This document shows positions 35,484 through 45,134 of a stretch of 64,000 nucleotides of DNA, piece by piece. The position numbers were made by a program, and so were the translations under genes. Location: the NCBI RefSeq assembly GCF_019635455.1, contig NZ_JAHBZJ010000002.1:1-64000 (forward strand), in the 5' to 3' direction. Under the pieces are notes generated by a model. The model was given only the letters and a program-made list of their open reading frames with translations, was not told where the DNA came from and ran no database searches. Each line of letters starts with the position of its first letter. The first letter of the stretch is position 1. The stretch is from Sphingomonas sp. (lineage in GTDB: Bacteria > Pseudomonadota > Alphaproteobacteria > Sphingomonadales > Sphingomonadaceae).

Positions 35484-35783
35484 ATGATTGAAAACCAGAA
35501 GATCCGCCCGGCCAAAGTGATCGGACCGCTTGGCGAGCCGCTGACGCTCGACAGCCTGCCGCCGCCCGATACGACGCGCTGGGTCGTCCGCCGCAAGGCG
35601 GAGGTCGTCGCGGCGGTCAATGGAGGCCTGCTGAGCGTCGATGAGGTCTGCGAACGCTACCGGCTGACCGTCGAGGAATTTGCCGGCTGGCAACGGGCGA
35701 TCGATCGGTCGGGCATGCCCGGCCTGCGCGTGACGCGGATCCAGCATTATCGCTCGCTCTACGAACGACAGCAGAAATACTGA
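35484..35783 (+). CDS. sciP: SciP-type inhibitor of CtrA (DUF1153)
   Basis: A 99-residue helix-turn-helix protein: LDSLPPPDTTRWVVRRKAEV, VNGGLLSVDEVCERYRLTVE, and FAGWQRAIDRSGMPGLRVTR. This is the text of DUF1153, whose Caulobacter member SciP binds CtrA and blocks recruitment of RNA polymerase at CtrA promoters in G1. The gene is a marker of alphaproteobacterial cell-cycle control. ATG at 35484 follows GAGGTAGCTG. Confidence 0.93.
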   Translation: MIENQKIRPAKVIGPLGEPLTLDSLPPPDTTRWVVRRKAEVVAAVNGGLLSVDEVCERYRLTVEEFAGWQRAIDRSGMPGLRVTRIQHYRSLYERQQKY

Positions 35784-35920
35784 TCGCCGGCCCCTTCCCC
35801 GGGCGACGTCCCCCTATCCGCCCGCGCCTCGAAACGCGGGCGGAACCATTTCGGGGGTTCGCGAGTCTTTCGCTGCAATCCCCCGTCGCGATCGGCGGGT
35901 GGCCAAGGTGGAGGAAGACA

Positions 35921-36178
35921 ATGGTTGGATTTATTCTTTGGCTGGTGATTGGCGGCGTGATCGGCTGGCTCGCGAGCATCGTGATGCGCACCGATGCGCA
36001 GCAGGGCATCCTGCTCAACATCGTCGTCGGTATCGTCGGCGCGTTCATCGGCGGCCTGCTGTTCGGCGGCTCGATCAACGGTGGCGCGATCACGGTGATG
36101 ACCTTCGTCACCTCGCTGGTCGGCGCGATCATCCTGCTCGCGATCGTCAATCTGGTGCGTCGCGGCGCGGTGCGCTGA
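35921..36178 (+). CDS. GlsB/YeaQ/YmgE-family membrane protein
   Basis: An 85-residue, three-helix protein beginning MVGFILWLVIGGVIGWLASI with VVGIVGAFIGGLLFGG in the middle, as in the transglycosylase-associated GlsB/YeaQ/YmgE family, which is stress-linked and of unclear function. GGAGGAAG precedes the ATG. A strong terminator follows at 36201. A paralogue of similar length lies at 37034-37291 on the other strand. Confidence 0.92.
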   Translation: MVGFILWLVIGGVIGWLASIVMRTDAQQGILLNIVVGIVGAFIGGLLFGGSINGGAITVMTFVTSLVGAIILLAIVNLVRRGAVR

Positions 36179-36200
36179 TCCAAGCCCGCACCCATCGATC

Positions 36201-36233
36201 ATGGGGCCGTCCCGTTGGGGCGGCCCCATTTTC
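36201..36233 (+). terminator. Intrinsic terminator after the GlsB-like gene
   Basis: GGGGCCG (36203-36209) pairs with CGGCCCC (36221-36227) across an 11-base loop and is followed by ATTTT. It lies 25 bases after the stop codon at 36178 and just before the end of the convergent SIMPL gene. Confidence 0.82.
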
Positions 36234-36241
36234 ATGTCGGC

Positions 36242-36949
36242 CTATCGCAGCAGAAAGCGGACGCGCACGCTCACCCGCACCTCCTGTTCGCCGGCCGCGA
36301 CCGGGGTCGGCGCCTTCGCTTCCATCCGTGCCATCATCCGCACCGGCGCGGATCCGCCCGATCCGCCCGATTCGCTCAGCGACACGATCCGCTCGACCCG
36401 CATGCCCAGCGCCCGCGCGTACAGATCGGCGCGCGCCCGCGCACGCTTGACCGCATCGACGCGCGCCGCGTCCTGCGCCGTCTCGATCGCATCGATCGAC
36501 AGGTCCGGCCCGTTGATCTGGTTCGCCCCCTGCGCGACCAGCGCGTCGAGGATCGCGCCGCTCGTGGCGATATCGCGAAACGTTACCGATACCGTGTTGC
36601 TCGCCTGATAGCCGGTGATCACGGGCGGCGCGTTCTCGGCATAGCGATATTGCGGGTTGAGCGTGATCGAGGCGGTCTGGATGTCGCGGTCCGCGATTCC
36701 CGCAGCCTTCAGCGCGGCGAGCACCCGGGTCATCTGCTGCGCATTCGCGGCGAGCGCGGTGGCCGCGGTTTCGCCCTGCGTCACCACCCCGGCGCGGATC
36801 GTGGCGATATCAGGGATGCGAGTCGCCACCCCTTCGGCGACGACATCGACCAGCGTGCCGTCGGGCGCGAGCGATGGCGGCGCTGCCTGCGCATGAGCGA
36901 CCAGAGGCGCGGCAAGCGCCAGCGCGGCGAGGGATGTGAAACGGTTCAC
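36242..36949 (-). CDS. SIMPL-domain (DUF541) periplasmic protein
   Basis: A 235-residue protein with a signal peptide (MNRFTSLAALALAAPLVAHA) and a SIMPL/DUF541 domain: VVAEGVATRIPDIATIRAGV, QNPQYRYAEN-like text (ITLNPQYRYAENAPPVITGY) and a conserved KRARARADLYARALGM near the end. The family is periplasmic and thought to act in stress tolerance. It is alone on this strand, between two GlsB-like genes. Confidence 0.9.
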   Translation of the reverse strand: MNRFTSLAALALAAPLVAHAQAAPPSLAPDGTLVDVVAEGVATRIPDIATIRAGVVTQGETAATALAANAQQMTRVLAALKAAGIADRDIQTASITLNPQYRYAENAPPVITGYQASNTVSVTFRDIATSGAILDALVAQGANQINGPDLSIDAIETAQDAARVDAVKRARARADLYARALGMRVERIVSLSESGGSGGSAPVRMMARMEAKAPTPVAAGEQEVRVSVRVRFLLR

Positions 36950-37033
36950 GTCGGGCGTCCTTTCAACTTGTGTCCCGCCCCCTGTATCGGCGAGCGGGAC
37001 AATCCAAGCTGAACGAACGCCCGGTCGGAACGA

Positions 37034-37291
37034 TCAGGCCCGGCGCGTCATGACCAGGCGATACAGCGCCAGCAGCACGACCGCGCCCAGCGTCGCCGCG
37101 CCATAATTCTGGAACGTCCCCTCCAGCACCACGCCCGACGATTGCGCGACGAATCCGGCGAGCAGAGCGCCCGCGATGCCGATCAGGATCGTCACGATGA
37201 TGCCGCCGGGATCCTTGCCCGGCATGATGAGCTTGCCGAGCACGCCGGCGACCAGGCCGATAAGGATCCAACCAAGAATACCTTCGGGCAT
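37034..37291 (-). CDS. GlsB/YeaQ/YmgE-family membrane protein, second copy
   Basis: An 85-residue protein MPEGILGWILIGLVAGVLGK with IIVTILIGIAGALLAGF and a final helix ending LYRLVMTRRA. It has the GlsB/YeaQ/YmgE three-helix form. A perfect AGGAGGAAGAC precedes the ATG at 37291, which fixes the start; the upstream open frame is not coding in appearance. It is convergent in style but not identical in sequence to the gene at 35921. Confidence 0.92.
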   Translation of the reverse strand: MPEGILGWILIGLVAGVLGKLIMPGKDPGGIIVTILIGIAGALLAGFVAQSSGVVLEGTFQNYGAATLGAVVLLALYRLVMTRRA

Positions 37292-37540
37292 GTCTTCCTC
37301 CTGTATTGCGGCCCCGCCCCACCGGGAACCTGCCCGCAGCTTGCAACAAGCCGCGACGCGCTGCAAACCCTGTTTCCGCGCGTCGCGACCCGCGCGGCTC
37401 CCCTTGCGGAACAAGACGAAAACGGGCATCCCGCGCGCCGGTTGCGATCGGCTCTTGAGGCCGGTGACTTATTTCGATAATACAGCGCGACAGGGAAGGC
37501 TCTGGACGGTCGCAACGACCGCAACGGGATGGGGTCGCGC

Positions 37541-38743
37541 ATGAATTATGAGGCGGGAATGTTGGGAAGAGACGATCGGCCGGCACTGACCGGCGACGTG
37601 GAAGTGCGGTCGCGACGGCGGTGGTGGATCATCGGCGCGCTTGTCGCGCTGGTCGTGATCGTCGGGGCGTGGTTCGCCTTTGCCGGCGGCGGCGACAAGA
37701 AGGCTGCGGCCGGCCCCGCCGATGCCGCCGCCAAGGGCGCCGGGCGCCAGCTGCCGACCGTTACCGTTGCGGTGCCTGGCCGGCAGACGATCCAGAAGGT
37801 CGTCAGCGGCACCGGCTCGCTCGCCGCGCGCCGGGAAATGCCCGTGGGCGTCGCAGGCGAGGGCGGCATGGTGACGCGCGTGCTGGTCGAACCGGGCCAG
37901 TGGGTCGGCGCCGGGCAGGTGCTGGCCACCATCGACCGGTCGGTACAGTCGCAGACCGCCCAGTCGCAGGCGGCAAGCATCCGCGTCGCGCAGGCCGATC
38001 TCGACCTTGCCCAGGCCGAACTCGATCGTGCGCAGCAGCTGGTCGGCCGCGGATTCATCTCCAAGGCGGATATCGATCGCAAGACCGCGACTCGCGATGC
38101 GGCGGCGGCGCGCGTGCGTGTCGCGCGGGCGCAGCTGTCGGAAACCCAGGCTCGCAACCGCCGACTCGACATCCGCGCGCCCGCCGCCGGGCTGGTGCTG
38201 ACGCGCCAGATCGAACCGGGCCAGATCATCAGCGCCGGCACCGGCACGCTGTTCCGGATCGCGATGGGCGGCCAGATGGAATTGCGCACGCAGCTGAGCG
38301 AAGCCGATTTGCAGACCATCCCCGTCGGCGCGCGCGCCGAGGTGACGCCGGTCGGCACCGAACAGGTGTTCAAGGGCGAGGTGTGGCAGGTCTCTCCCGT
38401 CATCGATCCGCAGACACGGCAGGGGATCGCCCGCATCTCGCTGAGCTATGACAAGGCGCTGCGGCCCGGCGGCTTCGCGTCCGCGCAGATCTACGCGGGC
38501 GGCTCGGTCGCCCCGCTGCTTCCGCAATCGGCGATCCAGAGCGATTCGAAGGGCAATTTCGTCTATGTGCTGAACGCGAAGAACGAAACCGTGCGCCGCG
38601 CGATCACCACCGGCGAAGTGTCGGATGCCGGCGTCGCGATCGTCAGCGGTCTCGACGGAACCGAACGCGTGGTGCTGACCGCGGGCGCGTTCCTCAACCC
38701 GGGTCAGCAGGTCATTCCCAACCTCACGACGCTGAAGCGGTAA
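37541..38743 (+). CDS. RND periplasmic adaptor (membrane fusion protein)
   Basis: A 400-residue HlyD/AcrA-type adaptor with one N-terminal membrane anchor (RWWIIGALVALVVIVGAWFA), a biotinyl-lipoyl half (VTRVLVEPGQWVGAGQVL), a coiled-coil hairpin rich in Gln/Ala (QAASIRVAQADLDLAQAELD), and LDIRAPAAGLVLTRQIEPGQ. It starts 249 bases after the GlsB-like gene; a possible promoter is TTGAGG (37455-37460) and GATAAT (37476-37481), although the 15-base spacing is short. It is followed after 11 bases by its RND permease. Confidence 0.9.
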   Translation: MNYEAGMLGRDDRPALTGDVEVRSRRRWWIIGALVALVVIVGAWFAFAGGGDKKAAAGPADAAAKGAGRQLPTVTVAVPGRQTIQKVVSGTGSLAARREMPVGVAGEGGMVTRVLVEPGQWVGAGQVLATIDRSVQSQTAQSQAASIRVAQADLDLAQAELDRAQQLVGRGFISKADIDRKTATRDAAAARVRVARAQLSETQARNRRLDIRAPAAGLVLTRQIEPGQIISAGTGTLFRIAMGGQMELRTQLSEADLQTIPVGARAEVTPVGTEQVFKGEVWQVSPVIDPQTRQGIARISLSYDKALRPGGFASAQIYAGGSVAPLLPQSAIQSDSKGNFVYVLNAKNETVRRAITTGEVSDAGVAIVSGLDGTERVVLTAGAFLNPGQQVIPNLTTLKR

Positions 38744-38754
38744 GGATTAGGGTC

Positions 38755-41700
38755 ATGGGCTTCCGCAACATCTCCGCCTGGTCGATCCGGAACCCGGTTC
38801 CGCCGATCGTGCTGTTCATCGCACTGACGATCGCCGGCATCGTCAGCTTCATGCGGATGGACGTGAACAACGATCCGGACATCGATTTCCCCGTCGCGAT
38901 CGTCGTCATCAGCCAGCCGGGCGCGGCCCCGACCGAACTCGAGACCCAGGTGACGCAGCGGGTCGAATCCGCGGTACGCGCGCTCCAGGGGATCGATCAG
39001 ATCAGCTCGACCGTGCAGGAAGGCAGCTCGCAGACCGTCATCCAGCTCGACATCGGCACCCCGATCGACCGCGCGGTGCAGGACGTGCGCGAGGCGGTGA
39101 ACCAGATTCGCAGCCAGCTGCCCGACGGCATCCTCGAGCCGCAGGTGTTTCGCGCCAACACCACCGACAACGACATCGCCAGCTTCACCGCGATCGGCAC
39201 CGACATGACGATCGAGGACCTGTCCTGGTATGTCGATAACAGCGTCGCAAAGGAATTGCTGTCGGTTCCCGGCCTGACCGCGGTCGATCGCGTCGGCGGT
39301 GTCGATCGTGAGATCCGCGTGATCCTCGATCCCGCCAAGGTCCAGTCCTATGGCCTCACCGCGACCCAGGTGAACCAGCAGTTGCGGCAGGTGAACCTGA
39401 ACGCGGCCGGCGGTCGTGCGGAGATTTCCGGCACCGAGCAGTCGGTCCGTGTGCTGGGCAACGCGGCCAACGCCTATCAGCTGGGGCAGACCCAGATCGC
39501 GATCGGCGGCGGGCGCACCGTCCGGCTCGCCGACATCGCCCAGGTCCGCGATCTCTACGCCGAACAGCGCAGTTCCGCGCAATGGAACGGCCAGCAGGTG
39601 CTCGCCTTCGACATCAAGCGCGGCAAGGGCGCGTCGGACGTGGCGGTGTTCCACGCCGCCGAACAGAAGCTGAAGGAGTTGCAGAAGCGCAATCCCAAGG
39701 TGCGGTTCGAGGTGCTGTTCAACCAGACCGAATATGCCGAATCGCAATATGAATCGGCGCTCCACGCCCTGCTCGAAGGCGCGGCGCTCGCGGTCATCGT
39801 CGTGTTCCTGTTCCTGCGCGACTGGCGGGCGACGTTCATCTCCGCGCTCGCCATTCCCCTTTCGGCGGTTCCCACCTTCTTCTTCATGGAGCTGCTGGGA
39901 TTCGACCTGAACCAGATGACGCTGCTCGCGCTCAGTCTGGTCGCCGGCGTGCTGGTCGATGATGCGATCGTGGAGATCGAGAATATCGTCCGGCACATGC
40001 GCATGGGCAAGACCGCCTATCAGGCGTCGATCGACGCCGCCGACGAAATCGGCGTGGCGGTGGTCGCCACCACCATGTCGATCGTCGCGGTGTTCCTGCC
40101 GGTCGGCCTGATGCCGGGCATTTCGGGCCAGTTCTTCAAGAATTTCGGCCTGACCGTGGTCGCCGCGGTGCTGATGAGCCTGGCCGTCGCGCGCCTGCTG
40201 ACCCCGATGATCGCCGCCTATTTCCTGAAGGCGAAGGGCCATGCCACCCATGGCGAAGGCTGGATGATGGACCAGTATATGAAGGTCCTCAACTGGACGC
40301 TGCGCCATCGCTGGTCAGCGGTCGTCGGCGGGATCGCCGCGCTCGCGCTCACCGTCATGTGCTTCATGTCGCTGCCGATGACCTTCCAGCCCAATCTGGA
40401 CGAGGACAATGTCACCGCGAACATCGAAATGGTGCCGGGTACGACGCTCCAGCAGACCCAGGCGGTGGTCGATCGCGTGCGCAATATCCTGGCGAAGGAA
40501 GACGCGGTCGCCAATGTCTATACCCGCGCATTCGTCGGCAACGGGCGGGTCACCGCGATCCTGAAGCCGGATCGCACGATCAAGAGCGACGCGTTCCAGC
40601 GCAAGCTGACCCCGGTCCTGTCGAAGATCCCCGACGCCCGCGTGTCGTTCCGCAACCAGCAGGGCTGGGGCGGTTCGGGCCGCGCGCTCACCATCACGCT
40701 GGGCGGTGAGGATCCGGTACTGCTGCAACGCACGGCGCAGAAGATCGTCGAGGAGATGGAGGGGCTCAAGACCGTCGTCGCGCCGCGCATCTCGGGCGAC
40801 CTCAAGCGGCCGGAAATCGTCATCCGTCCGCGCATGGACCTTGCCGCCAATCTGGGGGTGACCACTGCCGCGCTGTCGAGCGCGATCCGCATCGCGACGC
40901 TGGGCGACATCGATCAGAACAGCGCCCGCTTCTCGCTGTCGGACCGGCAGATCCCGATCCGCGTCGCGCTGGATCAGGATGCGCGCGCGCGCCTCTCCAC
41001 GATCCAGAACCTGCCGGTGCAGACCCAGTCGGGCGGTTCGGTGCCGCTCAGCCTGGTGGCCGATATCGGGTTCGGCGCGGGTCCCACGCGGATCGACCGC
41101 ATCAACAAGCAGCGCCGCGTGATGATCGGCGCCGACCTCGCCCCCGGCGTGGTCAGCAGCGATGCCATGAAGCAGATCAAGCAGCTGCCCGCGATGAAGA
41201 ACCTGCCGATGGGCGTCGGCGAGCTCGAGGTCGGCCAGGCCAAATGGCAGGCGGAGATGGTCCAGAATTTCATCGTCGCGGTGATTTCGGGCATCTTCCT
41301 CGTCTTCGCGGTGCTGGTGCTGCTCTATCGCCGCTTCGTGTCGCCGCTGGTCAACATGGGGTCGCTGCTGCTGGCGCCACTCGGCGGGCTGCTCGCGCTG
41401 ATGGTGACGGGCAACCCGATCTCGATGCCGGTCTTCATCGGTATCCTGATGCTGCTCGGCATCGTCGCGAAGAACTCGATCCTGCTGATCGACTTCGCGC
41501 TCGAGGAGATGGAGAAGGGCGTCGACAAGATCACCGCGATCGCCGATGCGGGGCATAAGCGGGCGCAACCGATCGTGATGACGACGGTGGCGATGGTCGC
41601 CGGCATGGTCCCCACCGCCTTCGCCCTGTCCGGCGATTCGGCCTGGCGGTCACCGATGGGGATCACCGTCATCGGCGGGCTGATCCTGTCGACCGCGCTG

Positions 41701-41892
41701 ACCCTGGTGATCGTTCCGGCCAGCTTCAGCCTGGCGATCGGGGTCGAAAAATGGATGGGTCCGCGCCTGCGGCGGCGCCTGCTCACCTATACGCCGGGCG
41801 ACGAACATGGGCCGCAGGGCGAGGTGATCGAGCATCAGCCGGGCGGCCGGATCGGCCATCGCGGCGGGGAAGGTCCGCAGCCTGCGGAATAA
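38755..41892 (+). CDS. RND efflux permease (HAE-1 type)
   Basis: A 1045-residue AcrB/MexB-like pump: first helix after [37 protein letters not shown] in the periplasmic porter domain, proton-relay pair in [20 protein letters not shown], and [20 protein letters not shown] in the C-terminal bundle. It works with the adaptor upstream and a TolC-type channel not found in this window. Multidrug or lipid export is typical; the substrate is unknown. Confidence 0.93.
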   Translation: MGFRNISAWSIRNPVPPIVLFIALTIAGIVSFMRMDVNNDPDIDFPVAIVVISQPGAAPTELETQVTQRVESAVRALQGIDQISSTVQEGSSQTVIQLDIGTPIDRAVQDVREAVNQIRSQLPDGILEPQVFRANTTDNDIASFTAIGTDMTIEDLSWYVDNSVAKELLSVPGLTAVDRVGGVDREIRVILDPAKVQSYGLTATQVNQQLRQVNLNAAGGRAEISGTEQSVRVLGNAANAYQLGQTQIAIGGGRTVRLADIAQVRDLYAEQRSSAQWNGQQVLAFDIKRGKGASDVAVFHAAEQKLKELQKRNPKVRFEVLFNQTEYAESQYESALHALLEGAALAVIVVFLFLRDWRATFISALAIPLSAVPTFFFMELLGFDLNQMTLLALSLVAGVLVDDAIVEIENIVRHMRMGKTAYQASIDAADEIGVAVVATTMSIVAVFLPVGLMPGISGQFFKNFGLTVVAAVLMSLAVARLLTPMIAAYFLKAKGHATHGEGWMMDQYMKVLNWTLRHRWSAVVGGIAALALTVMCFMSLPMTFQPNLDEDNVTANIEMVPGTTLQQTQAVVDRVRNILAKEDAVANVYTRAFVGNGRVTAILKPDRTIKSDAFQRKLTPVLSKIPDARVSFRNQQGWGGSGRALTITLGGEDPVLLQRTAQKIVEEMEGLKTVVAPRISGDLKRPEIVIRPRMDLAANLGVTTAALSSAIRIATLGDIDQNSARFSLSDRQIPIRVALDQDARARLSTIQNLPVQTQSGGSVPLSLVADIGFGAGPTRIDRINKQRRVMIGADLAPGVVSSDAMKQIKQLPAMKNLPMGVGELEVGQAKWQAEMVQNFIVAVISGIFLVFAVLVLLYRRFVSPLVNMGSLLLAPLGGLLALMVTGNPISMPVFIGILMLLGIVAKNSILLIDFALEEMEKGVDKITAIADAGHKRAQPIVMTTVAMVAGMVPTAFALSGDSAWRSPMGITVIGGLILSTALTLVIVPASFSLAIGVEKWMGPRLRRRLLTYTPGDEHGPQGEVIEHQPGGRIGHRGGEGPQPAE

Positions 41893-41931
41893 GGGGTTGA
41901 ACCAAAGCGTGGCGCGCGGATTGTTACGGAC

Positions 41932-43194
41932 ATGAATCCGTCGATCCGCGCGCTTCGTTTTGGGGACAGCCCGCCCGGCCTGCGCCGGATGCGGGTGATC
42001 GCCACCGGATTGCTGGTGGCAATGGCCGGCATCTATGTCGTCGCCGGCCGCTACGTTCCACTTTACCCCGCCGCCGGCTTCGTCCGCGCCTTTGCCGAAG
42101 CGGCGATGGTGGGCGGTCTGGCGGACTGGTTCGCGGTGACGGCGCTGTTCCGCCATCCGCTCGGCCTGCCGATTCCGCACACCGCGATCATCCCGCGCAA
42201 CAAGGATCGCATCGCCACCGCGCTCGCCAATTTCCTGCGCGACAATTTCCTCATTCCGCGCGTGGTGGCGCGGCGGATGCGTGGCCTCGACATTGCCGGT
42301 GCCGCCGGCAAATGGCTCGCCCAGCCGCCCGAAAGCTCCGGGCGGCTGCGGCGCGGTGCCTCGCGCATGGCGGCCAGCCTGCTCGAATCGCTCGACCGGG
42401 AGCAACTGGGCGGCATGATCCGGGGCGCGGTGGCCTCACGCATCCGCCAGACCGATGTCGCGCCGCTGATGGGGCAGGCACTGGGCGCCGCGATCGCCCA
42501 GGATCGCCATGCGCCGCTGCTCGACGGGATGCTGCGCTGGCTCGCCAAGATCATCGACCAGAACGAGGCGCTGATCCGCAAGATGGTGCATGAACGCGCC
42601 GGCGCGATCATGCGCTGGACCGGGCTGGACGAAACGCTGGCCAACGCGATCATCGACGGCCTCTACAAGCTGGTCGCCGACGTCGCGGAGGATCCGGGCC
42701 ACCCGCTGCGCGCCAAGGTGGAGGAGGGGCTGGAGAAGCTCGCCTTCGACCTTCAGTTCGACATCCCCACGCGGATGAAGGTCGAGGCGTTCAAGGCCGA
42801 TCTGCTCGACAATCCGGCGCTGGCGCGATGGATCGACGGCATGTGGGAACAGGCACGGGCGGCGATGCTGCGCGTCGCCCGCAATCCCGACGCGGCACTG
42901 ACCGGCAAGCTGGGCGAGGCGCTGCGCGAACTGGGCGCCACCTTGCAGAGCGATCCGCGCCTCGCCCATATGATCAACCGCTTCGTCCGCCGCGCCGCCG
43001 TCGGCACTGCGGCGGATTATGGCGACGGTATCGTACGCCTCGTTTCCGATACCGTGCGCGGCTGGGATGCGCATACGCTGACCGGCCGTCTGGAGAATGC
43101 GGTCGGCCAGGATCTGCAATATATCCGCATCAACGGGACGCTGGTCGGGGGCCTTGTCGGCCTGGGCATCCACACGCTGCACGTCCTGGTCTGA
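41932..43194 (+). CDS. DUF445 family membrane protein
   Basis: A 420-residue protein with an N-terminal hydrophobic segment (VIATGLLVAMAGIYVVAG), the family signature GGLADWFAVTALFRHPLGLP followed by IPHTAIIPRNKDRIA, a long helical middle and a C-terminal membrane helix (LVGGLVGLGIHTLHVLV). DUF445 (YjiN/YheB-like) is of unknown function, probably in the envelope. The start ATG is at 41932, 39 bases after the RND gene. Confidence 0.92.
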   Translation: MNPSIRALRFGDSPPGLRRMRVIATGLLVAMAGIYVVAGRYVPLYPAAGFVRAFAEAAMVGGLADWFAVTALFRHPLGLPIPHTAIIPRNKDRIATALANFLRDNFLIPRVVARRMRGLDIAGAAGKWLAQPPESSGRLRRGASRMAASLLESLDREQLGGMIRGAVASRIRQTDVAPLMGQALGAAIAQDRHAPLLDGMLRWLAKIIDQNEALIRKMVHERAGAIMRWTGLDETLANAIIDGLYKLVADVAEDPGHPLRAKVEEGLEKLAFDLQFDIPTRMKVEAFKADLLDNPALARWIDGMWEQARAAMLRVARNPDAALTGKLGEALRELGATLQSDPRLAHMINRFVRRAAVGTAADYGDGIVRLVSDTVRGWDAHTLTGRLENAVGQDLQYIRINGTLVGGLVGLGIHTLHVLV

Positions 43195-43254
43195 CCGACC
43201 GCCTCGCGGCGCGGACGGGCGATCACACCACCGGACGCGGTCATCAGGCCGCGC

Positions 43255-43929
43255 TCATCGTTCCCAGTCAAGGATCGTCCATCCGCGCGATGCCGCCATC
43301 GCCCGAAGCGGGCCGTGCGCATTGACCGCGAACGGTTCGTCCGCCCATTCGAGCACCGGCGCGTCGGAGACATGGTCGCTGTAGAAGCGGATGCGCGCAT
43401 CGTGCCGCGCGATACCCTCGGTCGCCATCCACGCCTCGATCAGGCGCAGCTTGGCCGGCCCGTAGCAATTTTCGCCATCGATGCCGGACAGGACGGCGCC
43501 ATCGGCATCGTGCAGGGCGGCGGTCGCGACGACGTCATCGATGCCGAACCGGTTCGCGATCGCCCGCGCATAATAGCCATGGCTGGCGGTCGCCAGAACC
43601 GGCCGCCAACCCGCCGCGCGATCCGCCGCGATCCGCGCCCGCGCGTCCGCGAAGACATTGTCCCGCGCCACGCTGTCCGCGAATGCTTCGGCAACCTTGT
43701 CGAGGTCGGCGACGGGAATCGTGCGGCCGAGCATCAGCCGGTGGGTTACCTCCTTCAGCTTCGCGCGATCGATCGCCTTTGCCAGATAGGCGAGCGACGC
43801 CAGCCCCGCGAACGGCAGCAGCGCGAGCCGCCATGGCGCCCGCACCCGTGCCGCATGGATCAGAAAGGGCGTCCATGTCGCCTTGCGCGTGATCGTCCGG
43901 TCCATGTCGTAAATGGCGAGGTGGCGCAT
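43255..43929 (-). CDS. HAD-superfamily (IB) phosphatase
   Basis: A 224-residue HAD enzyme beginning MRHLAIYDMDRTITRKATW, with DxDxT catalytic loop IYDMDRT, LATASHGYYARAIANRFGID, and GENCYGPAKLRLIEAW, then FYSDHVSDAPVLEWAD with the late Asp. This is the HAD-IB group (phosphoserine-phosphatase-like, also including lysophosphatidic acid-linked phosphatases). The gene is convergent with DUF445 and divergent from the mla genes 98 bases away, so a link to lipid turnover is possible. Substrate is not known. Confidence 0.9.
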   Translation of the reverse strand: MRHLAIYDMDRTITRKATWTPFLIHAARVRAPWRLALLPFAGLASLAYLAKAIDRAKLKEVTHRLMLGRTIPVADLDKVAEAFADSVARDNVFADARARIAADRAAGWRPVLATASHGYYARAIANRFGIDDVVATAALHDADGAVLSGIDGENCYGPAKLRLIEAWMATEGIARHDARIRFYSDHVSDAPVLEWADEPFAVNAHGPLRAMAASRGWTILDWER

Positions 43930-44027
43930 CGTCGCTCCGCAAAAATGTCCAAATTCTGTCGCTTCGCGAAACATCTGTAGAGACGGACGCTTGCCGATCC
44001 AGTCCGAATGAACGATGGATGTGCGCG

Positions 44028-45134
44028 ATGAGCGCGCCAGCCGATTTCCTGCACGACGCGGCCAATGGCGGCACGCTCCGCTTTCGGGGTAACCTGTCGC
44101 TGCGATGCATTGGCGACCTGCCGGAGCGGCTGGCAGCGCTCGACGGAGCGGTGACGGCGATCGATCTGGCGGAGGTCGAACGCGTCGATACGGTCGGCGC
44201 GTGGCTGGTCCACCGCTTCGCCCGCGATCGGGGGGCGACCGTATCGGGCCTGACCGGGGATTCGCGGCACCTGTTCGACCAGGTCGCCGCCGCCGACCAG
44301 CCGATCGAGGCACCGGCACGACCGCTGGGCGCTGTTGCCGAATTGCTGGCCGAGATCGGCGAAGCGGTGATCCAGGCGTTCCGCACCCTGTACGGCCTGC
44401 TCGGCTTCATGGGGGCCACCGCCCTCGCCTTTGCGCGGGTCGCGTCGAACCCGCGCCGCTTCCGCTTCAACGCGACGGTCCACCGGTTCGAGGTGGTCGG
44501 CGTGTCCGCGCTGGGCATCATCGGGCTGATGAGCTTCCTGATCGGCATCGTCATCGCGCAACAGGGCGCGGTACAGCTGCGCCAGTTCGGCGCGGAGGTG
44601 TTCACGATCAACCTGGTCGGGCGCATCACGCTGCGCGAACTGGGCATCCTGATGACCGCGATCATGGTTGCGGGCCGATCGGGGTCGGCCTTCGCGGCAC
44701 AGCTCGGCACGATGAAGCTGACCGAGGAAATCGACGCGATGCGCACGATCGGCGTCAACCCGATGGAGGCGCTGGTGCTGCCGCGGGTATTCGCGGCGGT
44801 GATGATGCTTCCCCTGCTCGGCTTCTATGCCTCGCTCATCGCGATGATCGGCGGCGGCCTGCTGTGCTGGATCGCGCTCGACATTCCGCCGATCACCTTC
44901 GTCCAGCGCATCCGCGAAGTCGTGCCGATGACCGATCTGTGGGTCGGCCTCGTCAAGGCGCCCGTCTTTGGCGCGATCATCGCGATCGCCGGCTGCTATC
45001 AGGGGATGCAGGTCGAAAGCGATGCGGAGCAGGTCGGCATGCGTACCACCACGGCGGTGGTTCAGGCGATCTTTCTCGTGATCGTGCTCGACGCCTTTTT
45101 CGCGGTGTTCTTCACCGAAATCGGGTGGAATTGA
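44028..45134 (+). CDS. mlaE: MlaE-type lipid ABC permease with N-terminal STAS-like domain
   Basis: A 368-residue protein. The first 95 residues form a STAS-like region (IDLAEVERVDTVGAWLVHRF), the kind of domain that is a separate MlaB protein in E. coli; the rest is an MlaE permease with GLMSFLIGIVIAQQGAVQLR, VAGRSGSAFAAQLGTMKLTE, EIDAMRTIGVNPMEALVLPR and a final helix. The permease moves phospholipids for outer-membrane asymmetry. Its stop overlaps the MlaF start (TGATG). The 44028 ATG was chosen; an ATG three codons upstream is possible. Confidence 0.92.
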   Translation: MSAPADFLHDAANGGTLRFRGNLSLRCIGDLPERLAALDGAVTAIDLAEVERVDTVGAWLVHRFARDRGATVSGLTGDSRHLFDQVAAADQPIEAPARPLGAVAELLAEIGEAVIQAFRTLYGLLGFMGATALAFARVASNPRRFRFNATVHRFEVVGVSALGIIGLMSFLIGIVIAQQGAVQLRQFGAEVFTINLVGRITLRELGILMTAIMVAGRSGSAFAAQLGTMKLTEEIDAMRTIGVNPMEALVLPRVFAAVMMLPLLGFYASLIAMIGGGLLCWIALDIPPITFVQRIREVVPMTDLWVGLVKAPVFGAIIAIAGCYQGMQVESDAEQVGMRTTTAVVQAIFLVIVLDAFFAVFFTEIGWN

